DNA of 64,000 nucleotides, from contig JAKLPS010000020.1 of NCBI GenBank assembly GCA_022013695.1, forward strand, positions 62,001-126,000, in the 5' to 3' direction. Positions 46,430 to 55,700 of this stretch are shown here, in pieces. Under the pieces are notes generated by a model. That model had not been told where the DNA came from, searched no databases, and saw only the letters and a program-made list of their open reading frames with translations. Position numbers and translations under genes: made by a program. The first letter of the stretch is position 1. Each line of letters begins with the position of its first letter. This stretch comes from Weeksellaceae bacterium. Its GTDB lineage: Bacteria > Bacteroidota > Bacteroidia > Flavobacteriales > Weeksellaceae.

Positions 46430-46656
46430 TCAAACATAATTTGTCACATTTCTGTTTATTACACTTTTTTTGACAAAGTTTTTTTAGGAGCTATTTCCCG
46501 CTATCCGTTGCAATCTTTTTTGCATCCCATTTAGCCATTGTAGAGATAGAGAAGCCAATGCAAAAAAGGATTTCCACTAATATCGGGGCTAAGGGTTTTG
46601 TCATCCCAACCATTTTTTTTCATAAATTTATTGATAATTACTTTACCGATTCAAAA

Positions 46657-47067
46657 ATGAAAATAGAACACCTTGGTATCGCCGTGAAATCTCTTTCCGA
46701 ATCAGACGATTTGTTTGCACGCCTTTTGGGAAAACCGAATTACAAACAAGAATCTGTAGAAAGGGAAGGCGTTACGACCTCATTTTACGAAGTGGGCGAG
46801 AGCAAGATAGAACTGTTGGAAGCCTCGCAAACCGACAGTCCTATCGCGAAATTTCTCGAGAAAAAAGGAGAGGGCATCCATCATATTGCCTTTGGCGTCA
46901 CAGACTTGAAAACGGAGATCGAAAGGCTGAAAAAGGAAGGATTTACTTTCATCTCGGAGGAGCCGAAAGCCGGCGCAGACAACAAGCTTGTGGTCTTTCT
47001 GCATCCGAAATCTACGAATGGCGTGCTGGTAGAACTGTGCCAAGAAAAATCCCAAAAGGTTTTGTAG
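46657..47067 (+). CDS. mce: Methylmalonyl-CoA epimerase
   Basis: A 136-residue vicinal-oxygen-chelate protein. The ATG at 46657 starts KIEHLGIAVKSLSESDDLF, the normal N-terminus; the frame is open upstream to 46558, but that part has no similarity. IHHIAFGVTDLKTEIERL holds the second metal histidine, and ESKIELLEASQTDSPIAKFLEKKGEG and VLVELCQ complete the metal and substrate site. It interconverts (R)- and (S)-methylmalonyl-CoA. No mutase gene is close by. Confidence 0.92.
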   Translation: MKIEHLGIAVKSLSESDDLFARLLGKPNYKQESVEREGVTTSFYEVGESKIELLEASQTDSPIAKFLEKKGEGIHHIAFGVTDLKTEIERLKKEGFTFISEEPKAGADNKLVVFLHPKSTNGVLVELCQEKSQKVL

Positions 47068-47090
47068 ATAAAGAAATTTTGCTATTTTTG
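47061..47090 (+). promoter_or_regulatory. Bacteroidota-type promoter of the tRNA gene
   Basis: TTTG at 47061-47064, an 18-bp spacer, and TATTTTTG at 47083-47090. The geometry matches the promoter at 9126-9155. It overlaps the mce stop codon and lies 28 bp before the tRNA. Confidence 0.7.
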
Positions 47091-47118
47091 CAGACACAAA
47101 ATTTAGCCAATTTTTCGA

Positions 47119-47192
47119 GGTCCTATAGCTCAGTTGGTTAGAGTCCCTGACTCATAATCAGGTTGTCCCTGGTTCGAGCCCAGGTGGGACCA
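47119..47192 (+). tRNA. tRNA with CAU anticodon (Met or Ile2)
   Basis: A complete cloverleaf. The acceptor stem GGTCCTA pairs with TGGGACC, the D arm is TAGCTCAGTTGGTTAGAG, and the anticodon stem CCTGA/TCAGG encloses loop CTCATAA (anticodon CAT). The T arm CCTGG-TTCGAGC-CCAGG follows, with discriminator A at 47192. The 3' CCA is not encoded. The anticodon could serve elongator Met or, after lysidine modification, Ile AUA codons; I cannot separate these by eye, and the strong first G-C pair excludes a typical initiator. Confidence 0.92.
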
Positions 47193-47228
47193 CCCGAATG
47201 AAGAATGAAAATTTTTCAGAATTTACAA

Positions 47229-47256
47229 AAGCCCCTGTTTTTATGGGGTTTTTTTG
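47229..47256 (+). terminator. Possible terminator after the tRNA
   Basis: AAGCCCC (47229-47235) and GGGGTTT (47245-47251) form a short hairpin followed by a T run. Weak stem, but well placed 37 bp after the tRNA. Confidence 0.5.
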
Positions 47257-47283
47257 TGCTTTGATGCGGTGGGATGAAGCATT

Positions 47284-47398
47284 GGGCTTTAGCCCGATGG
47301 GAAAAGATAAAATCAAATGGGTTTTAGCCGAAACCTAATTTAAGTTTTGGCTAAAGCCTATCTTAAATTCAATATTGAAAAACGGGCTAAAGCCCGTT
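47284..47398. repeat. Cluster of GGCTAAAGCC-type palindromes
   Basis: Within the 516-bp gap 47193-47708 there are four related short palindromes: GGGCTTTAGCCC (47284-47295), GGTTTTAGCC (47319-47328), GGCTAAAGCC (47349-47358) and AACGGGCTAAAGCCCGTT (47381-47398). The middle two are complementary to each other in part and could form one larger hairpin. They look like a second REP-type family, unrelated in core to the CCGTAGGA elements. Nothing coding is evident in the rest of the gap. Confidence 0.7.
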
Positions 47399-47708
47399 CC
47401 TATTGATAAGCCTTTTGAACCATTCATAATTTCCAAATAAGAAGATTGGTTTTTTTTGGATCTCTTCTGGTTTTCTTCGACTTTTGTTGCAGGTTTCTTC
47501 GAGAGCGTTTCGAAAAAAGTACCGTTTTTCCGAACAAGAGTCGAACACTTCTCGAACACTTCTGCAAGGAAAGATTCCGCTGGCGGCACTTTTTGTAATA
47601 TTTTAAGATTAAATGTTTTGAACTTAATAAAAATCATAAATATATTGTACTTTTTTAACGGTATGTAAAAAAAATTATTAATTTTAACGAGTTTAAAAAA
47701 CACAATTT

Positions 47709-49418
47709 ATGAAAAAATTTTATCTTTGCTTCTTACTGTTGGCAGTTGGTTTGGCCAACGCTCAAGAAGTACAGTGGCAGAAAAATATCCCTTCTGATAC
47801 ACAGGATTTTCTTTCCGCTATGTCTTTCACGATCGACAGGCAGATCCTGCTTTGCGGAAGCAGCATCAACACGAAAACTCAACAACTGTCAACGGACAAC
47901 CAGCATCAAAACAACGGCTACGATTACCATATTTTAAAACTTGACCAGCAGGGTCAGAAAGTTTGGGAGAAATACTTCTCCGGCAATCAACACGATTATC
48001 TTAGTTCTACCGTCGCTACCCAAGAAGGTGGATTTTTATTGGCTGGGACTTCATATTCATCTTTAGCAATTGACAAGAAAGAAAAATCCAACGGTTCATC
48101 CGATATGTGGGTAATTAAAGTGGATGAGAATGGCGAAGAAGAGTGGCAGAAAACCGTTGGAACACGATATTCCGAAGAAGCTAGATCTGTGACTCAGACT
48201 TTGGATAAAGGTTTTGTAGTTGTTGGAAGCACTAATAATCCTAAAATTGGTTATGGATCCAAAGATGTAATGGTGGTGAAACTTGCTAAAACAGGAAAAA
48301 TTATCAGCCAATTAATTTTAGGAGGGAAAGGACTGGATGAAGTTGAGAAAGTGATCCCTACAAATGACGGCGGAGTCTTAATGGGCATCTATTCCAGAAG
48401 CGGTATTTATGATGGAAAGTCCAAATCAAAAATCAATTCCAAAGATTTGTTAGCTCAAAACTCAGGTTTAAATTTAAATACAACATCGTCTTCCAATTCT
48501 CAAACAACCAACAATAGTTCATCTACAACAAACAATCAAAGTAATGAAGATTCATACGATATCAATTTCTATGGAAAAGCATACGGTAATTACGGTGAAG
48601 GTGATTACTGGATTGTAAAGTTGGATAAAAATGGTACTGTCCAGTGGGAAAAGAATTTTGGCGGAAATGAGGATGACCACATCAGAACGATGGCTTTAAC
48701 AGAAACAGGATATATCATCGGCGGAGAAAGCAGATCCCAGACATCGGGAAATAAAAGCGCTAAACTGGAAGAAGGAACTGACCTGTGGCTGCTATCATTG
48801 GATCAGGATGGAAACGAAGAATGGCAAAAATCTTACAATTTTAAAAACAGGGATGTTTTGATGAGTCTTAATACGATCAGAAACTCAGACTCTGAGACGA
48901 AAGGCTATGTGATTGGCGGTTATACGCAGAGTGAAGGGAAAGTTCAGGAAAATGATGAAACATTCTGGATGCTGTACATTGATAAAAACGGCAAGGAAGT
49001 CTGGAGGAAATATATTGAAGGTAAAGACAAAAAGAATGAAGAAAGACTGGTGTCAGCTATTCTGAACAGAGATGGATCTTATGTCTTGGCAGGAACAAGT
49101 GCCGAGGAATTAGGAAAAGAAAACTGGAAGATCGTAAAACTACTTGATTCTGATGTAGAGGATCTGATCGAGAACAAGGACATCCAGATTTACCCGAACC
49201 CCGTGAAGGAGTATTGTTACATAGAAATAGGTTTGGACTTTGAGAGTGCGGATATTTATCTGTATGATATGACGGGGAAGATGATTCAGAAAACGACTAC
49301 AAGGAATAAAGTAACAAAAGTAAATACCAGTAAGCTTCCGCAAGGGATTTACATTATTAAAGCCAATATCCCGACACAGCAAAACAAAAACTTAACAACC
49401 AAAATTGTGAAAGAGTAA
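47709..49418 (+). CDS. T9SS-sorted repeat protein (propeller-like), first gene of the RHS module
   Basis: A 569-residue exported protein with signal peptide MKKFYLCFLLLAVGLANAQ. At least six ~45-60-residue repeats share the pattern W-x-x-K-x-D-x-x-G-x-x-x-W-x-K...GG-(F/Y)-x-x-x-G-x-S/T, for example DMWVIKVDENGEEEWQKT, DYWIVKLDKNGTVQWEKNF and TFWMLYIDKNGKEVWRKYI; this predicts a beta-propeller. Between repeats lies a Ser/Thr/Asn-rich insert (~residues 253-280). The last ~75 residues (IQIYPNPVKEYCYIEI, QGIYIIKANI) form a type A T9SS sorting domain. Its stop overlaps the next start by one base (TAATG), tying it to the RHS genes. Confidence 0.85.
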   Translation: MKKFYLCFLLLAVGLANAQEVQWQKNIPSDTQDFLSAMSFTIDRQILLCGSSINTKTQQLSTDNQHQNNGYDYHILKLDQQGQKVWEKYFSGNQHDYLSSTVATQEGGFLLAGTSYSSLAIDKKEKSNGSSDMWVIKVDENGEEEWQKTVGTRYSEEARSVTQTLDKGFVVVGSTNNPKIGYGSKDVMVVKLAKTGKIISQLILGGKGLDEVEKVIPTNDGGVLMGIYSRSGIYDGKSKSKINSKDLLAQNSGLNLNTTSSSNSQTTNNSSSTTNNQSNEDSYDINFYGKAYGNYGEGDYWIVKLDKNGTVQWEKNFGGNEDDHIRTMALTETGYIIGGESRSQTSGNKSAKLEEGTDLWLLSLDQDGNEEWQKSYNFKNRDVLMSLNTIRNSDSETKGYVIGGYTQSEGKVQENDETFWMLYIDKNGKEVWRKYIEGKDKKNEERLVSAILNRDGSYVLAGTSAEELGKENWKIVKLLDSDVEDLIENKDIQIYPNPVKEYCYIEIGLDFESADIYLYDMTGKMIQKTTTRNKVTKVNTSKLPQGIYIIKANIPTQQNKNLTTKIVKE

Positions 49419-52400
49419 TGAGAACATATATACTATTACTATTTTTTTTTATTTTTAAAAATGTTGTTATAGCGCAATCAAGTTCTACGGTACCTGAAGA
49501 GGCTTCTACTTTTTTGCCCAATATAATTCCTCCATCGCCCACAGCTTATAAATTAGGAAATTTTGGAAATGTTCCTATTGGATTGTTTACTGGATCTCTT
49601 AATTTGCAAGTGCCACTGACCGAATTTTCATCAGGCAAAATGAGCATTCCAATTTATTTATTTTATGGTTCTAATGGAATTAAGGTGGATGATGTATCCG
49701 GGAATGTAGGGATTGGATGGAACTTGAATTTTGGAGGTGTAATTACAAAAACAATACGAGATTTGGATGATGATTGGCAACAGCCGGTACCGATTCCAGA
49801 AAAATTGAATGGTAATTCCTTAAAAAGTTCTATAGCAAATGCCTTTTACTATTTAGGAGGAAATACATTGGCCGATACAGAAAGAGATTTATATAATTTT
49901 AATTTTAACGGACATTCGGGCAAATTTTTTTTTGATGAAAATAATGAGCCAGTACTATTATCCCAGGAAAATTTAAAAATAAATAAGGAAATTCCCAAAG
50001 GTTTTTCTATCACAACGGCTGATGGAACCAAATATTTATTTACCGAAGAGGAAAAAACATCATTTAGAATGTCAGGAGATGGTTTTGCAAATCCAGGTTC
50101 AATGCATCCGACAGCGTGGTATCTCAGTAAGATAAATGATACTAATGGTGATGAAATTTATTTCACATATGGCGATAGTGGTTCTTATTATGTTGTATCG
50201 CAATCGCAATCGCTTAAAACACTAACACATGCTCCGCAGTATGGGTGTTCAGGTTTTATTAGTGCAATTCCACAAGTAAGTGGTATCATTTTTCAGCAAA
50301 TGAGAATTGTAGGAAAAAAAATTGTAAAAATATCAAGTAAAAAAGCAGAAGATGGCGAAATTAATTTTCAATATGGAAGTACTCCAGATCCAGAAGGATT
50401 TTTTAAAATTTCTTCAATTTCTAAAAAAAATAAAAATTTGCATTTAATTGACAAAGTTGATTTCTCATATGATGTAACTGTAAATGACAGAACTTTTTTA
50501 AAAGTAGTTTCATTCCTCGATGCCAATAAAAGTTATGCTTTTGAATATATTTCACAAGAGTTATTTCCTAAAAGACTTGATTTTGGTCAGGATCATTGGG
50601 GTTATTTCAATGGAAAAGAAAATCTCAATAAATTAGTTCCCAAAAATTTGGAAGGTTATGGTTTGGAAGAATTTAATTATGAGGGTGCAGATAAAGAACC
50701 TGTTTCTAGTTTTGCGCAAATAGGTTTGCTCAAGAAAATTATTTATCCCTCCAAAGGATATACGAATGTTACGTATGAGGGAAATGATTATTGGGGCACA
50801 AAAACAATCTATCCCCAAGTAAAACAGAAATGGTTAAGTATTAATACTACACAAAATGCCCCAGGTACTTTTGATCAATTTGTTATCTCGGTACAAGATG
50901 ATCATTGGATTAAAGTAGACGGAAGAAGCTTTTTTAATACAGAATGTGAGTATCCTACAGGAAGTAATCACTCCTCAAGTACTTTATATGTTTTTGATGA
51001 AAATAATGAGCAAGTCCCATTATGGCGGTATTCTACAAATTTTTTTCAATATTTTCCTGCAGAAAACAGTCTGTTTTTGGATGATGGACAGCAATTTTAT
51101 GTTGAGGCAAAAGCCGGTAAAACCTATACTGTAAGATTGTATACAGAGAGTAATTGCACAAGTGCTAACTGTATTATTTATTATAAGGATGACCCAATTC
51201 AAATTTTTGACACCAATTTACCTACAGGTGGAATTAGAGTTAAGTCAACAGAAAATTTTAGTTCACAAGAAACTTCGAAAGAATATAAAAGATATTATTA
51301 CAATAGTTTAAGTGATAGTTTGAAATCTTCTGGTGATAGTGGTGTTAAACCAATTTACTACGACACGCAAATTGTTAGACAATATTGTCCTTCTGACGGA
51401 AATGCAGATATGTCTTTTGTTGAAAATTCTTTTCTTGTTGTTAACTCAAGTAGTATGATATCGCTTTTTAATAGTGGTAATTCTAATTGTTATTATCCAG
51501 AAGTCACAATTAGTTATGGAGGTGATAACTTCGAAAAAGGTGCAGAGTACAAACAATATATTATTGACCGGGATGAACATGGGGAAAATATCTTTGGAAG
51601 TAGTCCAGTATTAAGTTCGCCTTGGACCAATTTAAGCTGGGACAATGGTTTGGAAAATCTGTCGATTATATTTGATGCAAATAAAACAAATATAATTAAA
51701 GAAGTTCGCCAGAATTACGAAGTCAATAATTATTTTACAAAAGAAGTTAAGTCTTATTCTTTTAGAAATAATTATGAAATTAAAATTATGTCATTTTTAC
51801 CACATTCCTGCACAGAGTATGAAGTTAATAATTATTCTCCCAATCGTTGTTTTAACCAACCAATAGGGAAAATTGTAAATCTGCCACAGATCACTAATCT
51901 TGATATTATGGAATATAAAAATATATCACGCAGGCATTATCTACAATCCCAAACCACTACAGAATATGTCAACGGTTCGCCTTTATTAACCACAACAGAA
52001 TATTTCTATACCAACCCATCGCATTACCAATTAACACAACAGAAGACAACCTTTCCAGATTGGAGTTCGCAGACTACTGATTACAGCTATGCGCACGAAA
52101 AAGGCAAAACGCTGATGATTAATAGGAATATGGTAGGGATTCCATTAGAGACCGTAACAAAAAAAGGTTCTACAATCATATCTAAAACAGAAACAGTCTA
52201 TCCTGATGTTTTACCGGATATTCAGACAGCGAATTTGCTACTGCCAAAATCGGCGTCCTCACTAGATTTGGTAACAGGCAATCTCTCCACTGAAGTGACT
52301 TATGATCAATACGACGCAAAAGGCAACCTCCAGCAATACACAACAAAATCAGGCATTCCCACCGCTATAGTTTGGGGTTACAACCAAACCCAGCCAATCG

Positions 52401-52735
52401 CCAAGATAGAAGGCGCTAAGTATTCCCAGGTTTCAGCGTTCATCAGCAATATTGTTGGTCAATCAGACGCAGATAGTACAAGCGGAACAACTACTTCAGA
52501 ACAAGATGTAGTTGATGCATTAGATTTATTCAGACAGGAATCTGAGTTGTCAGGCTTTCAGATTACAACATATAGTTACGATCCGTTGATTGGCGTCAAA
52601 AGTATCACGCCGCCTAGTGGGGTGAGACAAGTCTACATCTATGACACTGCAAACCGATTGATGGAAGTTCGTGAACAAAGCCAGACTGGAAATATTTTGA
52701 AAGAATACCAATACCATTACAAAACATCAAACTAA
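49418..52735 (+). CDS. Large exported RHS-associated protein (SpvB/TcB-like N-terminal part)
   Basis: A 1105-residue protein with signal peptide MRTYILLLFFFIFKNVVIAQ. The N-terminal region (PPSPTAYKLGNFGNVPIGLFTG, then YGSNGIKVDDVSGNVGIGWNLNFGGVITK) is the common Bacteroidota module preceding RHS proteins and resembles SpvB/TcB N-termini. The last ~260 residues have YD-type repeats (YDQYDAKGNLQQY, YSYDPLIGVKSITPPSGVRQVYIYDTANRLMEV), which would form part of a cocoon. It ends 6 bp before the toxin-bearing RHS gene. The first ~2.5 kb of the gene look clearly more AT-rich than the last 0.8 kb, so the gene appears mosaic. Confidence 0.8.
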   Translation: MRTYILLLFFFIFKNVVIAQSSSTVPEEASTFLPNIIPPSPTAYKLGNFGNVPIGLFTGSLNLQVPLTEFSSGKMSIPIYLFYGSNGIKVDDVSGNVGIGWNLNFGGVITKTIRDLDDDWQQPVPIPEKLNGNSLKSSIANAFYYLGGNTLADTERDLYNFNFNGHSGKFFFDENNEPVLLSQENLKINKEIPKGFSITTADGTKYLFTEEEKTSFRMSGDGFANPGSMHPTAWYLSKINDTNGDEIYFTYGDSGSYYVVSQSQSLKTLTHAPQYGCSGFISAIPQVSGIIFQQMRIVGKKIVKISSKKAEDGEINFQYGSTPDPEGFFKISSISKKNKNLHLIDKVDFSYDVTVNDRTFLKVVSFLDANKSYAFEYISQELFPKRLDFGQDHWGYFNGKENLNKLVPKNLEGYGLEEFNYEGADKEPVSSFAQIGLLKKIIYPSKGYTNVTYEGNDYWGTKTIYPQVKQKWLSINTTQNAPGTFDQFVISVQDDHWIKVDGRSFFNTECEYPTGSNHSSSTLYVFDENNEQVPLWRYSTNFFQYFPAENSLFLDDGQQFYVEAKAGKTYTVRLYTESNCTSANCIIYYKDDPIQIFDTNLPTGGIRVKSTENFSSQETSKEYKRYYYNSLSDSLKSSGDSGVKPIYYDTQIVRQYCPSDGNADMSFVENSFLVVNSSSMISLFNSGNSNCYYPEVTISYGGDNFEKGAEYKQYIIDRDEHGENIFGSSPVLSSPWTNLSWDNGLENLSIIFDANKTNIIKEVRQNYEVNNYFTKEVKSYSFRNNYEIKIMSFLPHSCTEYEVNNYSPNRCFNQPIGKIVNLPQITNLDIMEYKNISRRHYLQSQTTTEYVNGSPLLTTTEYFYTNPSHYQLTQQKTTFPDWSSQTTDYSYAHEKGKTLMINRNMVGIPLETVTKKGSTIISKTETVYPDVLPDIQTANLLLPKSASSLDLVTGNLSTEVTYDQYDAKGNLQQYTTKSGIPTAIVWGYNQTQPIAKIEGAKYSQVSAFISNIVGQSDADSTSGTTTSEQDVVDALDLFRQESELSGFQITTYSYDPLIGVKSITPPSGVRQVYIYDTANRLMEVREQSQTGNILKEYQYHYKTSN

Positions 52736-52741
52736 AAACTA

Positions 52742-55700
52742 ATGAAAATAAGAGCTACTTTTAGAAATTTAATAAGCTTTTTGGTTTTGGTATTAGGTTC
52801 AGATCTGTACCATTCCCAGCTGACACAAGCTGAGAATTACGTTTACAGTAAAACCCATTTGTCGGCACCGAATGATCCTGAACAAAAAACATCAGAGACC
52901 GTTACCTATTTTGATGGCTTGGGAAGACCTAAGCAGAGTATTTTGATCAATGGAGGCGGTACAGCTGGGACGGACTTAGTAACTCCTGTAATCTATGATG
53001 ATTTCGGAAGACAGTCATTGTATGTCCTTCCGATACCATTACCAACTTCCACTAAAGCCTTTCATTCCGGATTGTCTGAAAACAGCGGTGCGTCTTTTTA
53101 CGGAGGAAGACCGTATTCTGAGAAAGTTCTCGAAGACTCTCCACTAGACAGGGTCTTCCAACAGATCCAGCCGGGATCAGACTGGCAGGATCATCCGGTG
53201 AATTTCGATTACCAGACCAATTTGGCATCTGATGTTTTGAAATTCTCAACTGAAACATTACCGGGTGATGGTGCATTCTACACCGACAAGTTAATTGTAA
53301 ATGGTTATTATTCTGCCTCTACACTATATAAAAATATGGTATCGGATGAAGACGGGAATACCACTTATGAATTTAAGAACGGTGAGGGTCAAACTCTGCT
53401 TGTCAGGAAAATACTGATAGATGACCCTCAATTGGCTCAGACACTAGCCCCCATTACCAACGCAATAGCTGTAGATACGTACTATGTCTATAATGAATAC
53501 AACCAGCTGGCATTTGTAATCTCGCCATTGGCAGCCAAAGAGTTCCGAATCAACTCAAACCAGACGATCAATATCTCTAAAACTAGTCCTAATGCTATTT
53601 TGGATAACCTCTGTTACCAGTACAATTATGACGGGAGGAACCGGTTGGTAGAAAAAAAGCTGCCCGGCAAAGGCTGGGAATCTATGGTGTATGACAAAGC
53701 CGATCGCCTTGTAGTCACTCAGGACGAGATATTAAGACAAAATAGCCGATGGCTGTTTACCAAATATGATAAATTCGGCAGAGTGATATACACAGGAATT
53801 ACTTCAGATCCCGGCACAAGGGCAGGTATTCAAAGTTGGATAGAAGGGACGTTTCCCAACAACTATGAAGCAAGCGGATCTTTTACTCAGAATGGATTGA
53901 CAGTTGAATATACAAATTCAAATGCATTTCCAACCTATATTTATCAGTTGCTTTCTGTGAATTACTATGACTCCTATCCTGACGGAACCCCTTTTCCTTT
54001 AAATAATAAAATACTGGCTGAGCCCATCCTTCTGGAAGCTTATGACGGTCTCAGCCGATCTACCAAATCATTACCTCTGGCAAGCTTTGTCAAGAATATA
54101 GATGACGACAGCTGGACCAAAAACTACAGTTTCTACGATGACAAAGGAAGAACAATCGGATCCACCAGCATCAACCACCTTGGGGGAAGCACTGTTGTAG
54201 GCTCCAAGCTGGATTTTGCAGGCGTAGTGCAACAGACCCAAACCCTCCACAAACGATTGGATGGTGAGATCCCCGTGAAAATCGTAGAAGACTTTTTCTA
54301 TGACCATCAAAACAGACTGCTCAAGCATTACCACGAGGTGTTTGGCAAAACACCCAAAGTACTGCTGGCAGAGAATACCTATGATGACTTAGGCAGACTT
54401 CAGTCCAAAAAAGTAGGCGCAGGATCTGATGGTACTTTTACACCAACATCTCCCGAATTACAAAATATCAATTATGATTACAACATCCGCGGCTGGATGA
54501 CGGGGATCAATCTGAATAACGATGCTATTGATCCTACCAGACTTTTCTCCTACAAGATCAAATACAACGATCCAGTTAATACTGCTCTCAAAAAATACAA
54601 CGGCAACATCGCCGAGATCGACTGGGCTTACCAGGATGAAGACGCCCAGCGTTACGAGTACAACTACGACACGCTGAACAGGCTGAGAAAAGGAAACTAC
54701 AAATCCATAGGTCAGACTACGACTACAGACAGCAAATTTTATAACGAACAGTTGACGTATGACATCAATGGTAATATCGCAACCCTGAAGCGTAATGCAA
54801 GACCACAGGTTAATAGCCAGACAGCCGTTCAGGTAGATGATCTTAGTTATGTTTATGAAAACAGCAATAAGAGCAACCGCCTCTCTACAGTTTATGACAA
54901 TGCCCAAAACGGCAGCGGCTATCCTGCTATTGTAGTTCCCCAGCCGATGACCTATGACAGCAATGGGAATATGAAAACAATGTCTGACAAAAACATTACG
55001 GATGACATCACTTACAACTTCCTGAACCTTCCCGAGCTGGTGATCCAGGATGGCAACCCCGTGACGTATACTTACCGTGCAGACGGCACCAAGATCCATA
55101 AGCTGTTTACAATAAACGGACAGGACATAAACACGGATTATATTGACGGTTTTGTGTACACAACACCATACACCGAAGGTCTTGATATTGTTTTGCGTGA
55201 CAACCCGCAGGCAGCTTTGGCAGGACAGACGGAAGCTTTTGAGCTTGGCGAGATCATAGGAACGGGTCCTCATCCCCAGATACCGGAGACTACGCCCAAC
55301 TTCTTCCCAACCGCAGAAGGCTTTTATGATTATGATAATTTTCGTTATATTTACCAGTATAAAGACCACTTGGGAAATGTAAGGCTGAGCTATGTAAAAG
55401 ATCCTGACACAGGGGAAGCTGTAGGTGAAAGTTCAAATGATTATTACCCGTTCGGACTTAACTTTATTAATATCCATGCAAGACAAAGCGGGCATACGGT
55501 TTATAATCCGTCTGTCAGTTTTGAAAACTACAAGTACAACGGCAAGGAGTTGCAAGAGACCGGAATGTATGATTACGGTGCAAGATTTTATATGCCGGAT
55601 ATTGGAAGATGGGGAGTTGTAGATCCATTGGGTGAAGTTTCTCTACGGCATAGCCCGTATACATATGCTTATAATAACCCTTTGAGATTTATTGATCAAA

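Noticed and set aside
46430-46656. In-frame extension of mce upstream to 46558
   Set aside because: The added 33 residues have no similarity to epimerases, and the family N-terminus begins at 46657.
54458-55369. 303-codon open frame on the minus strand inside the RHS toxin gene
   Set aside because: It lies wholly antisense to the YD-repeat region, whose regular codons keep the opposite frame open; no domain or start signal supports it.
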